A stretch of 64,000 nucleotides of DNA. Source: Zhengitettix transpicula. Taxonomy: Eukaryota; Arthropoda; Insecta; Orthoptera; Tetrigidae. Each line of letters opens with the position of its first letter. The stretch's first letter is position 1. Below the pieces are notes generated by a model. That model was not told where the DNA came from. It saw only the letters and a program-made list of their open reading frames with translations, and made no database searches. Where the stretch lies: contig CM073591.1 of NCBI GenBank assembly GCA_037074705.1, positions 185,777,432 to 185,841,431 of the forward strand. Direction: 5' to 3'. The position numbers and the translations under genes were made by a program. Below are positions 49,801-59,741 of this stretch, one piece after another.

Positions 49801-52800
49801 TTAAAATCTTAAAATCACATCAGGCACCCTGCAAATACTATGATAAAATCGACCCCATTCATATCCACAAACAGATTTGAAGTCTTACAACCAATTGAGG
49901 AAGCAACACCACCAAACAAGCCCATTTCACCTTCCCCAATCTACATAAAAAACACCAATGATATCAATCTACTACTCCTTATGCACCTAAAATCCTTATG
50001 AACAAATGGTTTCTCCTACAATATGATTGAAAAAAAACTCAAATTAAAAATTAACAACATAGATGAATTCAGAGAATTCATACAATACTTGAAAACCAAC
50101 ACTTTCCAGCTCAAAAGTGAATGCAACCTAAGAGTAATTCTGAGGGGTATGCACTCAGAAGCTGACCAGATCATAATCACAGCACAATTAAAAGACCTTG
50201 GCTATTCCCCCACACAAATCCTACCTGTCCGCCATCCAATCACCAAAAATGCCTGCCTCTCTTCTTCCTTGATCTCCTTCCAGACCCAAAAAACAATACC
50301 ATATACGATTTAAGCACCATCTATGACTGTCAAATAGAAATTCCCAAACCTAAAAAACACGTACCTCAGTGCCAAATCTATAGTCACACCAAAAATAACT
50401 GCCATAATCCTCCTTGCTGTGTTAAATGTGACTCCTCACACCCCACACTCAAATGCCCAAGCCCACCCACTTGTAACAGCAACCACACAGCCAACTACAA
50501 AAGTTGTCCGCATTACAAATCATTCCAATCTACCTACTACAACATAAACAAAAATCTAACTGCATACATACAATATCCACATTCCCTCCAGCAGGTACCC
50601 CCCCCCCCCCCCCAAATATACAAATACCATGTGCTAGCCCTCCTATGCCAGCATAGTCAAACAACACACCTCAAACCAAATCTCTCTCCAATGTCACCAA
50701 CCCACAACACTCACACACAGTCCTCTGACCAACTTCTAAACTCAGTTTGTTCCAAAAATTCCTCATCTCAATAATCACTCCCTTAATTGAACTCCTCACC
50801 TCTCTTGTCCCCAAGCTAATTGACACAAAAAAATGAACCCCACAATTCCCGCCCCCTTTATCATCTGCACATGGAACGGCCATGCTTGCTCAAATAAATA
50901 CCATGAAATCTCTCACTTCCTAAATAATTTCAATATCAACCTCCTCCTAACTGAAACAAAATTTCTTCCCACACAGCTCTTCTACTTCCATAACTACAAA
51001 ACCTACCGAGCCGACCATCCCCCACCCCATCACCACGGGCGTCCCCCATGGAAGCATCCTATGTCTTCTCCTAGTTCAACTTATATATCCATGACAGACC
51101 TCAAAATCCCTCAACCAAAATGGTATTATTTGCAGATGACATCACCATCATATGTGAAACCTCTTCCCTCATCCCTGACAATAGGATTCCAACCTCTCCA
51201 AAGTGCCCTAAACCCCCTAGACTCATGGTCTGAACAATTGAGAGTCAACAGCAACCCCTCCAAATCCTCCTTCCTACACTTCACCCTAAAAAGAAACTAG
51301 CCTGCCGAATCCATCTCAGCCTCAATGGAACTCTTATCCCCATAAAAAGAAAAGTCCCTTACCTAGGTCTTCCCTTGACCAAAAATTAGTCTGGCAAGAT
51401 CATATCACCAAGCCCATATCTCCAAAATTAATAATAAATTCAAAACCCTTTACTCACTACTAAACAAAATTCCCCAATCTCAATCAATACTAAATGGCTA
51501 ATCTATCTCTCCATAATCCAACCCACCTGGTCCTATGCCTGCCCTATATGGGGCTGCACTACCAAATCCCACTCACAAAAGCTCCAAATTACCCTAATCA
51601 AAATCCTCCATTCCATTACCAATGCTCCAAGGATTCCTAGAAAGCTCCACAGTCCACAAAGACATCCAAATCCCTACCATTAACACAATAATAAACAAAT
51701 ACATATCCTCTCTAATCAAAAGCACCCTAAACCACCCAAATCCAACCATAGAACACATACATAGTCACCGCTCCCCTCTGCCCTCAAACTGTCCTCTGAA
51801 ACACAAGCTACCAATAGACCTCATACTTCCCCAGCAACACTCATACTTCCCCTGACATATCCTCATCCCACCAACCACAATTTAAACTCCCTGACCAATA
51901 ACATACCTATTTAATTCTCTACCCAACTCTCCAAATCATAACAGTAACCACCAAACATCCATCTCATCTTCCACCCCGGGGTCAGAACAACAAAGCATGA
52001 ACACAAGTGCTGGAAAGTCACAGGACTCTCCACATTCTCAAGGCAGCATGTGAATTATTAACCAATTATTGTAAATACTTTTAAATTATTTAACAAAACT
52101 GTAAAATCTAACGATAAAAGTTTTTAAGAATAAATTAAATATATATATATTGGGTAATTATTTATAGCAAAATACATAATAAGAGATGGAGAAGCATGTA
52201 TATGAAATCATATACATAGCTGAAATAATAATTATAGTCCATTGAAAAAGTTACATAAGAATAAAAGCTTCATCAAAATTCTGAAAAAAACATGTAATAA
52301 ATATGTCACAACAAACTTATTAGATTCAACCAAATTCCTTTCAAAGAAGAAATACCTTCTCCAGATGTTTATCTCTTGCTTCTCTAGCCTGCCGAATGCG
52401 TGCTCGTAGCCACTGAGAACGAGCTGCTACCATTGCAAGGTGGGCAGGAATTTTAACTTCCTCAACACCCACAACAAACTCTACATCACAAAATTGATGA
52501 CTTTCTAATAGTTTTCCAAAGTCTTCATGTAGAGTACATTTTGGATAACACGAAAACTGAAAATAAATCATTTTGGTTCATGTTGTTAGTTTCTAGTAAA
52601 CATACAAAATGTTACATATAATTTAAACAGTTAAAAGAATATGAAACAAATATTAATTTTAACAATGTAGATTAGCTATGAAAATAGTTGGTGTAAAAAT
52701 AAAATAATTATCCAATACTAAAACCAAATAGCACAGAACACTGAATGCAAAAAATATGGTCAAAGTTAAAAAAAAAAGTTCATTAAAACCAATTTCTCAA

Positions 52801-55800
52801 TAATAGTTCAGCTTTTGACATATAATAGACCAGACCATGCTATACCAAATACTGTAATTTCATTTCTATATGTAACTGTAAAAACACATACTTCCAAGTA
52901 CATATATTCTGTATTATAGTAATTTAATGTTAAACAATACATTAAATATCAAAGGAAAATAAAAAATTGTCAAAATTGTTTTGAGAACTCCTATGTGAAT
53001 ATGATACCACAAATTTCTTGGTCATAGAACATACAAATCTCAGCTTAAATGTTACCAATCCTGTATTCATTATTCCACTTGAAATGTTCTGGAAATTCAA
53101 AAGAAACATTGTGTTTCTAAGTTTCCGGAATAAAACTATTTAACGGTCTATTAGCAGATACAAAAATGCTAATGAACTTAGAATATTTATTTAAAAATGT
53201 AAAAATATTCCATCAGGTGAGTAGTTCTCAATAAACAGATGTGTTAATTGATCTATAAATAGTAGACTTAGACAGCCATTCCCCACAAAAAGTCCTGGTA
53301 TTATAAAGAACATACTAATTGTAATTAAAATAATCTTATATAATACCTCACCTGACTACTGTCACCACTACTGTAATGAGATTGTCCTGAGGTAAAATGA
53401 GTTAATTTGTGTATTAATTACTTTAACATATATTTATGTGCCTACCTGAGGTACAACTGTTTATAATAATTCAATAATTAGTAATAATAGTAACATGTTA
53501 AATTGAACACTAAAATTTCTCATTATGTGCAATTTGTGTATGCTTTTTTGAACGTTCCCAAAGGAAGAAAAAATGGAGTGGTTCATCATTCATAAAAGCT
53601 ATAATTTCATCAATGTGATTATTTTTGAGGTTTTGAAAATTTATGTAACATTTTTTACCCATTAATGTATTATTTTTCACTTAAGTGTTTTTCAACTGTA
53701 TTTCACTTTTCTCATTCACAAAAATATTTTTGTGATGTTAAATAGGATTATTTTATAAATAATTGTAGATGATGATCAACATAAGATATCTATGACAAAC
53801 CAGAATGTACTAACTTGTTATAAAAAGTATTAAGGCTGTTGTGCAGGCAAGAACACACTGCATAGCTCTGGCAAAGTACAAAACCAAACTGTACAGAATT
53901 TTGTATTGTGTTTTTACTCTTTATATACTTGTTACAACTACAAGACTTTAACTGGACACATTTCAATACTTATTTCCATCTTGTAATGATTGTAAAAATT
54001 TTTAGGATATATATGACATGAATTGTTAAAAGCTACTGGAATAATTATAAATAACTCACAGTTATTATTATTATCAATAATTATTGTGTATTTTATATAT
54101 TTACTCATTTAAGTGTTTTATAATGCTTGTATTTTCTTTTATATGTAGTTTACATATTGTTCTTGTTTATCTGATTGACGTATTTTAATAGTTGTGAAAA
54201 CTTAATTGTTGTAATTTTAAACCTAAATCTATTTTAAAAGATAATTTTAAAATCATAAATATAAAAATATTTTAACTAAAACTTAATTTGTGTCCATATT
54301 AAGAACAGGAACACACTCTATAAATATTAGAAACAATACCTGAAACCTATACATTTCTCCGCTGCGTACATTGTTATCAACTGTGCCTCCAAATATATAC
54401 ATAGCATCCCCAATAACAGCAGCTGCATGAAACAGCCGTCCTGACGGCACTTGTGAATCTGCAGCAGGAGTAACTACAGACCAGGTTTGAGTATCAAGAT
54501 CATAACAGTGTAAGTCACTAGGCAATGTGCTATCAGCTGCACCTCCAAACACATAAAGATGACGATCAAATGCAACCATAGTGTGACCATATCGGCGGGC
54601 TGGCGGAGGTGGAGCACCTCTCAAGATATGCTCTGTTGAAATACGAGTCCAACTGTAAACAACAATAGTAATATGCTCCAATGAAATACCAAATCCAAAT
54701 AAAAACAATAATACATAAAAAATCGAAATATGAAAACAAAGAATATAACTTCATAAAGGAAACATATCATGAAAACACTGAAAAAAGGTATTTCATTAGT
54801 TTATAGTAATCATTTAACAATATTCAAACAATAATCCTTCAACTACAAAAATCATTATTTTACGTCTAATTCATAAATATTCTCTCTGAAGTAAAATTTG
54901 ATGCCATAATTTTTTTTAATTGGCTGTCCTTGTTTTACACATGGTAGATCAGTAGCCAGGGTACCATTAATTTATTTTCTATCACAATTACAGAAGAAAA
55001 CATTGACTATACTAACCCAGTAACAGTATAGCACAACAAACTTCTGTTATACAGTATACTTCATTGTACCTCCAACAAAACTAATATAAAATTATTCAAG
55101 AAGATAGAATTTCTTCTATCATATTCTAGCAAAGATGTACACGGTAAAAACAAGATTTCATTCCTCTTTTTTGGGGACCTCTTCAGGTGTAGATTTTAAA
55201 TAAAATATATATTTGTAATAATCAATTACATGAGTAATGGGGAATTGATTTTCAAAGGAGCACTTTGTACAAACATTACAGTTGAATTTTATAAAGTTTT
55301 TAATTGAACTTAATAAACTTCTGACTTATGGGCTGATGTTATTTCTTCAATTTAAAAAACATTATGTAAATATAATTTTTGTAAACAAAATAAGTAATGG
55401 AATATTATTGTACATACCATCTTTCTTTAAAATGAAACTGAAATAAGCTATTGGTGATTTTGGCACCACTCTGACCACTAAAGACAAACATAGATTCTCG
55501 AGCCACTGCGACAGGAAAATTGCAGCATGTTGGTGGACAATCTCCAGTCTGTGCCACTTCTTCCCAAGACTTTGTTTCACCCTGTAAACACATTTTCTTT
55601 GAATATTATTTTGTAAAATGTTTAAATGTAATAAATGAATGAAAATAACTAAACACCTTACCACAAGTGATATGGTCCACATATCATTTAACCTAGCATT
55701 TCCATCATATCCAGCAAATATCCACAACTTGCCATCATAAACTGCAGCCCCATGGGCTGATCGGGGAACAGGAGTTCTGAAATTCAGGTAATCTATTAGC

Positions 55801-57424
55801 AAATTACTAACACAATCTTAAGACTCCGGCATTTACGTCTTAAAGAGTCTCATTTTTAAATTCGCTGCTGAACTTCAAACGTAAAACTTGTATTTAATAA
55901 TTGTAAAGTGAAATGCTGGCATAGTGTTTCTAACACAATTAGTAGCTTTAATCCACTATAGTTTCATTTCAAAACAGGGTTTTTATAGTATAAGTTTTTT
56001 TAACATGCAACATGAATTAGAAGTAACATATAATAAATGAAAATCTGTAAAACTTAATACATTAAGTTCATTATCAGCATTGAAACATTACTTGTTAATT
56101 TGCAGAAGAAGCATCCGCATCTCCATTTATTGTACAGTAAAAAACAATTTGATTCAGATTGTATAAAAAAATCAAGTGAACTATATAAAGATTTGGCCAT
56201 TTATCATAATGCATAATAATTCAGTAATTTAATTTTTTTCACAAGTTATATACATACAAGGCAGTGATATTGTATTGCATTTAATTAGCGATATAATACC
56301 AGTACAAAAAAGCAATAATGCTGATCAATTTTAGAAGTAACTCATTCTATACAGTTATGTACTAAGAACTGTTAGCATTTCACCAGAAAAAAAATCATAC
56401 TTTCTTGGTGCATTTATGTTTTGGATGTTCAAAACTAATTTTGTAAAATATTTATTATGTATGAGGTCCAAAAGTGGCAGACATATATTGTGTTTGTAGG
56501 TATATACAAATCTCTCTTTTTAAGATACCTGGAGAATATTTTTTCTCTATTAAGGTACAGGATTATTTTAGATTCTCTTAAGGTACCAGAAGTAATTCCG
56601 ACTCTCCTAAGGTGCCGAGAGTATTTTTGGTTGTTCAAAGGTCCTGGAAGTATTTTTGACTCTCTTAATTTGTTAGAAGTATTTATGTCTCTCCTAAGAT
56701 ACTGCCACAGCATTTCTGATTCTCATAATGTACTGGGAGTAATTTTTTACTCTTTTAAGATGCCGGAAGCAATTTTGATTTTCTTATGGTAGTGGGGCAA
56801 TCTTTAACTCTCTTGAGGTATGGTATTGGCTCTATTAGGAAACTGGAAATATTTTAGAATCTCTTACAGAACCAAGGGTATACTTTTACATTTTCATGGT
56901 GCTGGAATCATTTCTTACTCTATCAGGGTACTGAAAGTATTTTTGACTCTCTTAGTCCTAGCATTAAGATACAGGATGTATTTTTAAATTTTAAATGTAC
57001 GTGTATTATTTTTGACATTTCTATTAGGGAACATGGAGTATTTATGTGATTTCAGAGTACATTGGACTCTCTTAGGTAATTGAGACTGTCTCAAGATGTC
57101 TTGACTCGATTAAGGTACATTGTGGCAACATACCAGTTATGATTAAATTAACATTGGCTCTGCATGGCTATGTTAAATTACTTCTTGACTGATAGATTAA
57201 TATAGGATTAAATATTATTTTTGGCTTATATAAATAAATACCTGTGCAATGCCAGGAACCCAGCTAGTATAAAATCAAGTCTCTTACTTGCCAAAAAACT
57301 TCCATTCGATCCATTGTCCGCTGCCAAATCTATATTCAAATAAGTCATTCTTATTGGTAAGATTAGAATTGGAATGTATATCACCAGTATAACCACCGAA
57401 CACAAACATGGAACATTCATGGAC
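36005..57424 (-). CDS. LZTR1: LZTR1, kelch-BTB-BACK CUL3 adaptor (5' end outside window)
   Basis: Substrate adaptor of the CUL3 RING ubiquitin ligase. In flies and mammals it directs ubiquitination of RAS-family GTPases (RIT1, MRAS, RAS) and acts at endomembranes. Eleven exons are visible, all in phase: 57424-57288, 55776-55662, 55581-55418, 54652-54340, 52556-52356, 48822-48690, 48213-48149, 46895-46619, 38873-38695, 36505-36227, 36139-36005. They give 665 codons plus TGA; human LZTR1 has 840 residues, so about 140 N-terminal residues lie beyond 64000. Kelch repeats cover residues 1-243 ([53 protein letters not shown]). BTB1 starts near 244 and BACK1 ends by 468. BTB2 ([11 protein letters not shown]) runs from about 486 and is followed by BACK2. 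The loop between the last two kelch blades is shorter than in human. No damaged exon is seen. Confidence 0.93.
36227..36505 (-). CDS. LZTR1: LZTR1 exon (BTB2/BACK2)
   Basis: Acceptor GATTCAG|ATTGGA, donor GCAAAG|GTAGTT. Reads [19 protein letters not shown], then [18 protein letters not shown] and [16 protein letters not shown]. Confidence 0.93.
38120..38475 (+). mobile_element. Gypsy 3' end fragment with LTR
   Basis: In an LZTR1 intron. Same family as 33318-34680: CACAAAGATGATGTGGAGG (also at 34288), polypurine GGGGGAGA, then LTR TGTTGTGGCGCCATCTAGAG and AGTGTCAAATGTTAATAAACC. Confidence 0.65.
38695..38873 (-). CDS. LZTR1: LZTR1 exon (BTB2)
   Basis: Acceptor TTTGAAAG|GTACAA, donor GTGCAG|GTTAGT. 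Reads [11 protein letters not shown], then [20 protein letters not shown]. The 7.7-kb intron upstream is filled with mobile elements. Confidence 0.92.
38874..39686. other. LZTR1: LZTR1 intron, AT-rich
   Basis: No gene or repeat family recognised except, at 39600-39680, a stretch (CACCCCACAAAATACAACTA, CTCTCTCTAGGGAA) related to the region next to the Penelope terminal repeat at 42060-42110. Confidence 0.4.
39735..40062. repeat. Family A inverted pair (long fold-back)
   Basis: Left arm in reverse (GCAATATTGGTATGG, AGTGCGGTGTCGCCATAAGG, AACTGAAGGTTGTTCTTCAA), right arm forward (GAAGAACAACCTTTAGTTCC, TTATGGTGACACCGCACTTC, CCATACCAATATTG). The arms are near-complementary over about 110 bp. The forward hammerhead-like core is damaged (GAAA is now CAAA). 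A (TA)n tract lies at 39687-39733. Confidence 0.8.
40089..41236 (+). mobile_element. Solo LTR, family TGTAAT...ATTACA
   Basis: 1148 bp, TGTAATGCCTGG to TTGATTATTACA, between (TA)n tracts. It shares GTCTAGACGA, CGTTATCAAACCCAGT and the GTCTTCGATxGTAGGAGACC block with the copies at 11035 and 23491. A TATA-like TATATAAGCGGG lies near 40479. Confidence 0.7.
41237..41275. repeat. (TA)n microsatellite
   Basis: TA tract joining the solo LTR to a family B repeat pair. Confidence 0.9.
41280..41840 (+). repeat. Family B Penelope terminal repeat, inverted pair
   Basis: Left end reversed (AAGTCAACTTTACTGAAATC, GCTGGTCCAGTCTGGC), right end forward (GCCAGACTGGACCAACTATT, GATTTCAGGTGTTGAC). The right half carries an intact hammerhead-like core. 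Confidence 0.7.
41698..41729 (+). ncRNA. Hammerhead-ribozyme-like core (family B)
   Basis: CTGATGA (41698-41704), a stem opening with the A41705-T41721 pair and closing through GGGG/TCCT, GAAA (41722-41725), then ATTC. A-A-T-T is self-complementary and C41729 would be the cleavage-site base, the preferred C. Helix I upstream (GGTT) does not pair well with the bases after the site, so this copy may be inactive. Assignment as a ribozyme is inference. Confidence 0.5.
41862..42170 (-). repeat. Family A terminal repeat, truncated
   Basis: TTGGTATGGAAAGGAAAGAG, then AAGTTCTTCAAATTTTCAGA, GACTCTCAGC, CACCCCACCTGGCCACTAAC, CTCTTAAGGGAAAGTCATGG. The order matches the left flank of the Penelope element at 44034-44345, so this is the left end of another copy, cut off by an R1 fragment. 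Confidence 0.6.
42290..43380 (+). pseudogene. R1-clade LINE reverse transcriptase fragment
   Basis: Frames in succession read [29 protein letters not shown] (RT active-site FxDD), [54 protein letters not shown], and near 43165 [17 protein letters not shown] (C-terminal zinc-like region). This order is typical of R1-group non-LTR retrotransposons. The 113-codon frame at 42549-42887 is the longest intact part. Frameshifts lie on both sides and the 5' half is missing. Confidence 0.75.
43640..43885 (-). repeat. Family B Penelope terminal repeat
   Basis: ACACTTAAGGAAAATGTGAC, AAAGTCAACTTACCTGAAAT, CAATAGTTAGTCC and a reversed hammerhead-like core. A (GT)n/(TA)n tract at 43840-43876 follows. Confidence 0.65.
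43750..43788 (-). ncRNA. Hammerhead-ribozyme-like core (family B)
   Basis: Minus strand: CTTC, CTGACGA (43784-43778), a GGGA...TCCT stem, GAAA (43760-43757). Downstream reads TTGAATT instead of ATTTGAAG, so helix III and the cleavage site look damaged by a small deletion. Confidence 0.42.
44153..44193 (-). ncRNA. Hammerhead-ribozyme-like core (family A, left flank)
   Basis: Minus strand: CTTC, CTGAAGA (44189-44183), GGAGGC...GCCTC hairpin, GAAA (44164-44161), ATTT, GAAG (44156-44153). All core positions and the CTTC/GAAG helix are present; one stem II pair is altered (CTCT). Confidence 0.52.
44560..45850 (+). pseudogene. Penelope-like RT and GIY-YIG relic
   Basis: Frames alternate. RT pieces: [20 protein letters not shown] then [10 protein letters not shown] (44806-44900), the GTAMGT motif of Penelope RTs; [20 protein letters not shown] (45004-45063); [20 protein letters not shown] (45164-45223). 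[26 protein letters not shown], then [13 protein letters not shown] (45664-45762). Several stops and frameshifts; the catalytic DD of RT is not clearly preserved. Confidence 0.75.
46080..46120 (+). ncRNA. Hammerhead-ribozyme-like core (family A, right flank)
   Basis: CTTC, CTGAAGG (46084-46090; the last core A is G, which should abolish activity), hairpin, GAAA (46109-46112), ATTT, GAAG (46117-46120). A decayed partner of the left-flank copy. Confidence 0.45.
46206..46618. other. LZTR1: LZTR1 intron sequence
   Basis: Nothing recognised. Confidence 0.4.
46619..46895 (-). CDS. LZTR1: LZTR1 exon (BACK1)
   Basis: Acceptor GTATATAG|TTTCAT, donor AATTCAG|GTTGG. Reads [46 protein letters not shown]. 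Confidence 0.92.
46896..48148. other. LZTR1: LZTR1 intron sequence
   Basis: AT-rich. A plus-strand open frame of 87 codons (47337-47600) has no recognisable domain and lies antisense inside the intron, so it is not called. Confidence 0.4.
48149..48213 (-). CDS. LZTR1: LZTR1 exon (BTB1/BACK1 junction)
   Basis: A 65-base exon: acceptor CTTCTAG|TTGAAG, donor GTACAG|GTATGA. Reads [20 protein letters not shown], continuing into [10 protein letters not shown] in the next exon. Confidence 0.88.
48690..48822 (-). CDS. LZTR1: LZTR1 exon (BTB1)
   Basis: Acceptor TTTTCAG|GTATTT, donor AAAGA|GTAAGT. Reads [20 protein letters not shown], then IYTDRIDP. Located by phase and BTB similarity. Confidence 0.88.
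49440..52075 (+). pseudogene. Jockey-like LINE, internally deleted
   Basis: ORF1 (about 49480-50560) in broken frames: low-complexity N-terminus, [33 protein letters not shown], then zinc knuckles [20 protein letters not shown] and [17 protein letters not shown]2 begins at 50833 with the APE endonuclease start ([29 protein letters not shown]). It then jumps near 51030 straight into RT sequence: GVPHGSI, a YADDIT-like segment in another frame, [19 protein letters not shown], and YLGLPLTK. So most of APE and the RT N-terminus are deleted. C-rich plus strand, unlike the host DNA. Confidence 0.75.
52356..52556 (-). CDS. LZTR1: LZTR1 exon (start of BTB1)
   Basis: Acceptor TATTTTCAG|TTTTCG, donor GAGAAG|GTATTT. 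Reads [16 protein letters not shown], then FCDVEFVVG and [10 protein letters not shown]. Confidence 0.92.
52557..54339. other. LZTR1: LZTR1 intron, AT-rich
   Basis: No coding or repeat family recognised. Confidence 0.45.
54340..54652 (-). CDS. LZTR1: LZTR1 exon (kelch)
   Basis: Acceptor GTTTACAG|TTGG, donor TTTCAG|GTATTG. Reads [19 protein letters not shown], then [20 protein letters not shown] and GEMYRFQ. It lacks the roughly 50-residue insertion present in human LZTR1 before [10 protein letters not shown]. Confidence 0.92.
55418..55581 (-). CDS. LZTR1: LZTR1 exon (kelch)
   Basis: Acceptor TTTACAG|GGTGAA, donor AGATG|GTATGT. Reads [20 protein letters not shown], then [19 protein letters not shown]. 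Confidence 0.92.
55662..55776 (-). CDS. LZTR1: LZTR1 exon (kelch)
   Basis: Acceptor ATTTCAG|AACTCC, donor CTTGTG|GTAAGG. Reads [19 protein letters not shown], then [13 protein letters not shown], nearly identical to the vertebrate protein. Confidence 0.92.
55777..56504. other. LZTR1: LZTR1 intron, AT-rich
   Basis: Nothing recognised before the minisatellite that starts near 56505. Confidence 0.4.
56505..57120 (+). repeat. Degenerate minisatellite, about 33-bp unit
   Basis: Around 18 imperfect units of the form GACTCTCTTAAGGTACCGG then AAGTATTTTT. It is the same unit as 25080-25350 in the opposite orientation. It lies in the LZTR1 intron just upstream (to the left) of a Helitron-like terminus. 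Confidence 0.65.
57215..57275 (+). mobile_element. Possible Helitron-like 3' end
   Basis: TAAATAAATACCTGTGCAAT, GCCAGGAACCCAGCTAGTAT. A CCTG...CAGG mini-hairpin followed by GCTAG|T resembles Helitron-type ends (hairpin plus CTRR before T). Non-autonomous Helitrons often contain internal minisatellites, which would fit the neighbouring array. No 5' end was identified. Confidence 0.3.
57288..57424 (-). CDS. LZTR1: LZTR1 exon (kelch), first one in the window
   Basis: Acceptor TTTTTTAG|GTCCAT, donor GGCAA|GTAAG. Reads [17 protein letters not shown], then NDLFEYRFG and GQWIEWK. Found by similarity; its longest open frame in another register is misleading. Confidence 0.9.
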
Positions 57425-57951
57425 CTAAAAAATATACATTTTTAAAATATAGATGTCATCAATGGTAGAGAATCATCGTATAAAAGTAATCAATACCAAA
57501 AACTATTAACATGTTAATAAAGTCTTAAATTATTTTTAAAATAAGTGAAATTTTATTTCATGATGATGAAATAAAATAATGACTAAATTGAGGAAGGAAA
57601 TTGGACAGAAAATACTGAAGTAAAATTGTGAATCCATATAGTTTTAAAAATAAATAATGTATTGTAATTACTACATTAAAATCTACTCATATAATAAGTA
57701 GGAACAACTTGTTTGTGAAAAACGAATTTATACAGAAGTATGACTGTTTGGGGACTGTAGAGAGAGTAATAACTTTAGTGGAGTTGATGTAACAGGGCAT
57801 GTTCCTAAATTCCTTAGGACAGGTTTTTAACTTATTTTCTAATGTAATGAATAGTTATTACAAAAATGTAATCACTGAAGTAGAGAATGTTGCAACCTTT
57901 GTCAACACAACTCAGACATAGAAATAGGATTAGGAATAAAATATGATGAAT

Positions 57952-57952
<1 letters not shown>

Positions 57953-57981
<29 letters not shown>
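57953..57981. repeat. (TA)n microsatellite
   Basis: TA tract at the left border of the inverted SINE-like array; a matching tract of about 50 bp borders its right end at 59901-59950. Confidence 0.9.
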
Positions 57982-57986
<5 letters not shown>

Positions 57987-58141
57987 ACTTGGATAGTGAG
58001 GAAAGATAGAAATAAATAGGAGAAATAGGAGGATTGCGCTTTATTTGAATTCATATGCTCGGGCGAAGAATTACGCACATAGAAAAGCATATGTTCAAAG
58101 CAGAGAGAAGGATGGAAGAAGAAGGAAAGACTGAAAATATT

Positions 58142-58214
58142 TGACCCAGGCGGGACTTGAACCCACGTATTCTGCTTAGTACACAGACGCCTTAACCATC
58201 TCGGCCACCGGGTC
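58142..58214 (-). tRNA. tRNA-like head of array unit 1 (probable pseudo-tRNA)
   Basis: 73 nt, identical to the copy at 58893-58965, on the minus strand. See that entry for the fold. Confidence 0.4.
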
Positions 58215-58529
58215 AAGTTCCCGACCAGGCAAAATATAGACAGTCTTATTGTGGACAATTAATAGTTTTTAGTGGAGGAATGGATAGAGTAGAGGGAATG
58301 AAGTATTAGGAGCTTCCATTAAGGAATAAATACAATATTAGGAGAATCCATTTAAGGAATTAATTCACATTCAAACTTGGATAGTGAGGAAAGATAGAAA
58401 TAAATAGGAGAAATAGGAGGATTGCGCTTTATTTGAATTCATATGCTCGGGCGAAGAATTACGCACATAGAAAAGCATATGTTCAAAGCAGAGAGAAGGA
58501 TGGAAGAAGAAGGAAAGACTGAAAATATT

Positions 58530-58602
58530 TGACCCAGGCGGGACTTGAACCCACGTATTCTGCTTAGTACACAGACGCCTTAACCATCTCGGCCACCGGG
58601 TC
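58530..58602 (-). tRNA. tRNA-like head of array unit 2 (probable pseudo-tRNA)
   Basis: 73 nt on the minus strand, 388 bp from unit 1, same sequence. Confidence 0.4.
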
Positions 58603-58892
58603 AAGTTCCCGACCAGGCAAAATATAGACAGTCTTATTGTGGACAATTAATAGTTTTTAGTGGAGGAATGGATAGAGTAGAGGGAATGAAGTATTTCTCC
58701 TATTTATTTCTATCTTTCCTCACTATCCAAGTTTGAATGTGAATTAATTCCTTAAATGGATTCTCCTAATATTGTATTTATTCCTTAATGGAAGCTCCTA
58801 ATACTTCATTCCCTCTACTCTATCCATTCCTCCACTAAAAACTATTAATTGTCCACAATAAGACTGTCTATATTTTGCCTGGTCGGGAACTT

Positions 58893-58965
58893 GACCCGGT
58901 GGCCGAGATGGTTAAGGCGTCTGTGTACTAAGCAGAATACGTGGGTTCAAGTCCCGCCTGGGTCA
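58893..58965 (+). tRNA. tRNA-like head of array unit 3 (probable pseudo-tRNA)
   Basis: A full cloverleaf can be drawn: acceptor GACCCGG with CTGGGTC (one G-T), D-arm GCC...GGC, anticodon stem TCTGT/GCAGA with loop GTACTAA (anticodon ACT, Ser codon AGT), variable ATAC, T-arm GTGGG TTCAAGT CCCGC, discriminator A. Box A TGGCCGAGATGG and box B GGTTCAAGTCC are good pol III promoter matches. The D-arm is of the Ser/Leu type, but those tRNAs need a long variable arm, which is absent. So it is more likely the head of a SINE than a working tRNA. Confidence 0.45.
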
Positions 58966-59280
58966 AATATTTTCAGTCTTTCCTTCTTCTTCCATCCTTC
59001 TCTCTGCTTTGAACATATGCTTTTCTATGTGCGTAATTCTTCGCCCGAGCATATGAATTCAAATAAAGCGCAATCCTCCTATTTCTCCTATTTATTTCTA
59101 TCTTTCCTCACTATCCAAGTTTGAATGTGAATTAATTCCTTAAATGGATTCTCCTAATATTGTATTTATTCCTTAATGGAAGCTCCTAATACTTCATTCC
59201 CTCTACTCTATCCATTCCTCCACTAAAAACTATTAATTGTCCACAATAAGACTGTCTATATTTTGCCTGGTCGGGAACTT

Positions 59281-59353
59281 GACCCGGTGGCCGAGATGGT
59301 TAAGGCGTCTGTGTACTAAGCAGAATACGTGGGTTCAAGTCCCGCCTGGGTCA
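59281..59353 (+). tRNA. tRNA-like head of array unit 4 (probable pseudo-tRNA)
   Basis: Same 73-nt sequence, 388 bp after unit 3. Confidence 0.4.
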
Positions 59354-59668
59354 AATATTTTCAGTCTTTCCTTCTTCTTCCATCCTTCTCTCTGCTTTGA
59401 ACATATGCTTTTCTATGTGCGTAATTCTTCGCCCGAGCATATGAATTCAAATAAAGCGCAATCCTCCTATTTCTCCTATTTATTTCTATCTTTCCTCACT
59501 ATCCAAGTTTGAATGTGAATTAATTCCTTAAATGGATTCTCCTAATATTGTATTTATTCCTTAATGGAAGCTCCTAATACTTCATTCCCTCTACTCTATC
59601 CATTCCTCCACTAAAAACTATTAATTGTCCACAATAAGACTGTCTATATTTTGCCTGGTCGGGAACTT

Positions 59669-59741
59669 GACCCGGTGGCCGAGATGGTTAAGGCGTCTGT
59701 GTACTAAGCAGAATACGTGGGTTCAAGTCCCGCCTGGGTCA
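59669..59741 (+). tRNA. tRNA-like head of array unit 5 (probable pseudo-tRNA)
   Basis: Same 73-nt sequence, 388 bp after unit 4. Confidence 0.4.

Noticed and set aside
58893..58965. Functional tRNA-Ser gene
   Set aside because: A cloverleaf is possible, but the Ser-type D-arm with a 4-base variable region, an unusual G at position 32 and diverged relatives at 10854 fit a tRNA-derived repeat better. Kept only as a low-confidence tRNA-like feature.
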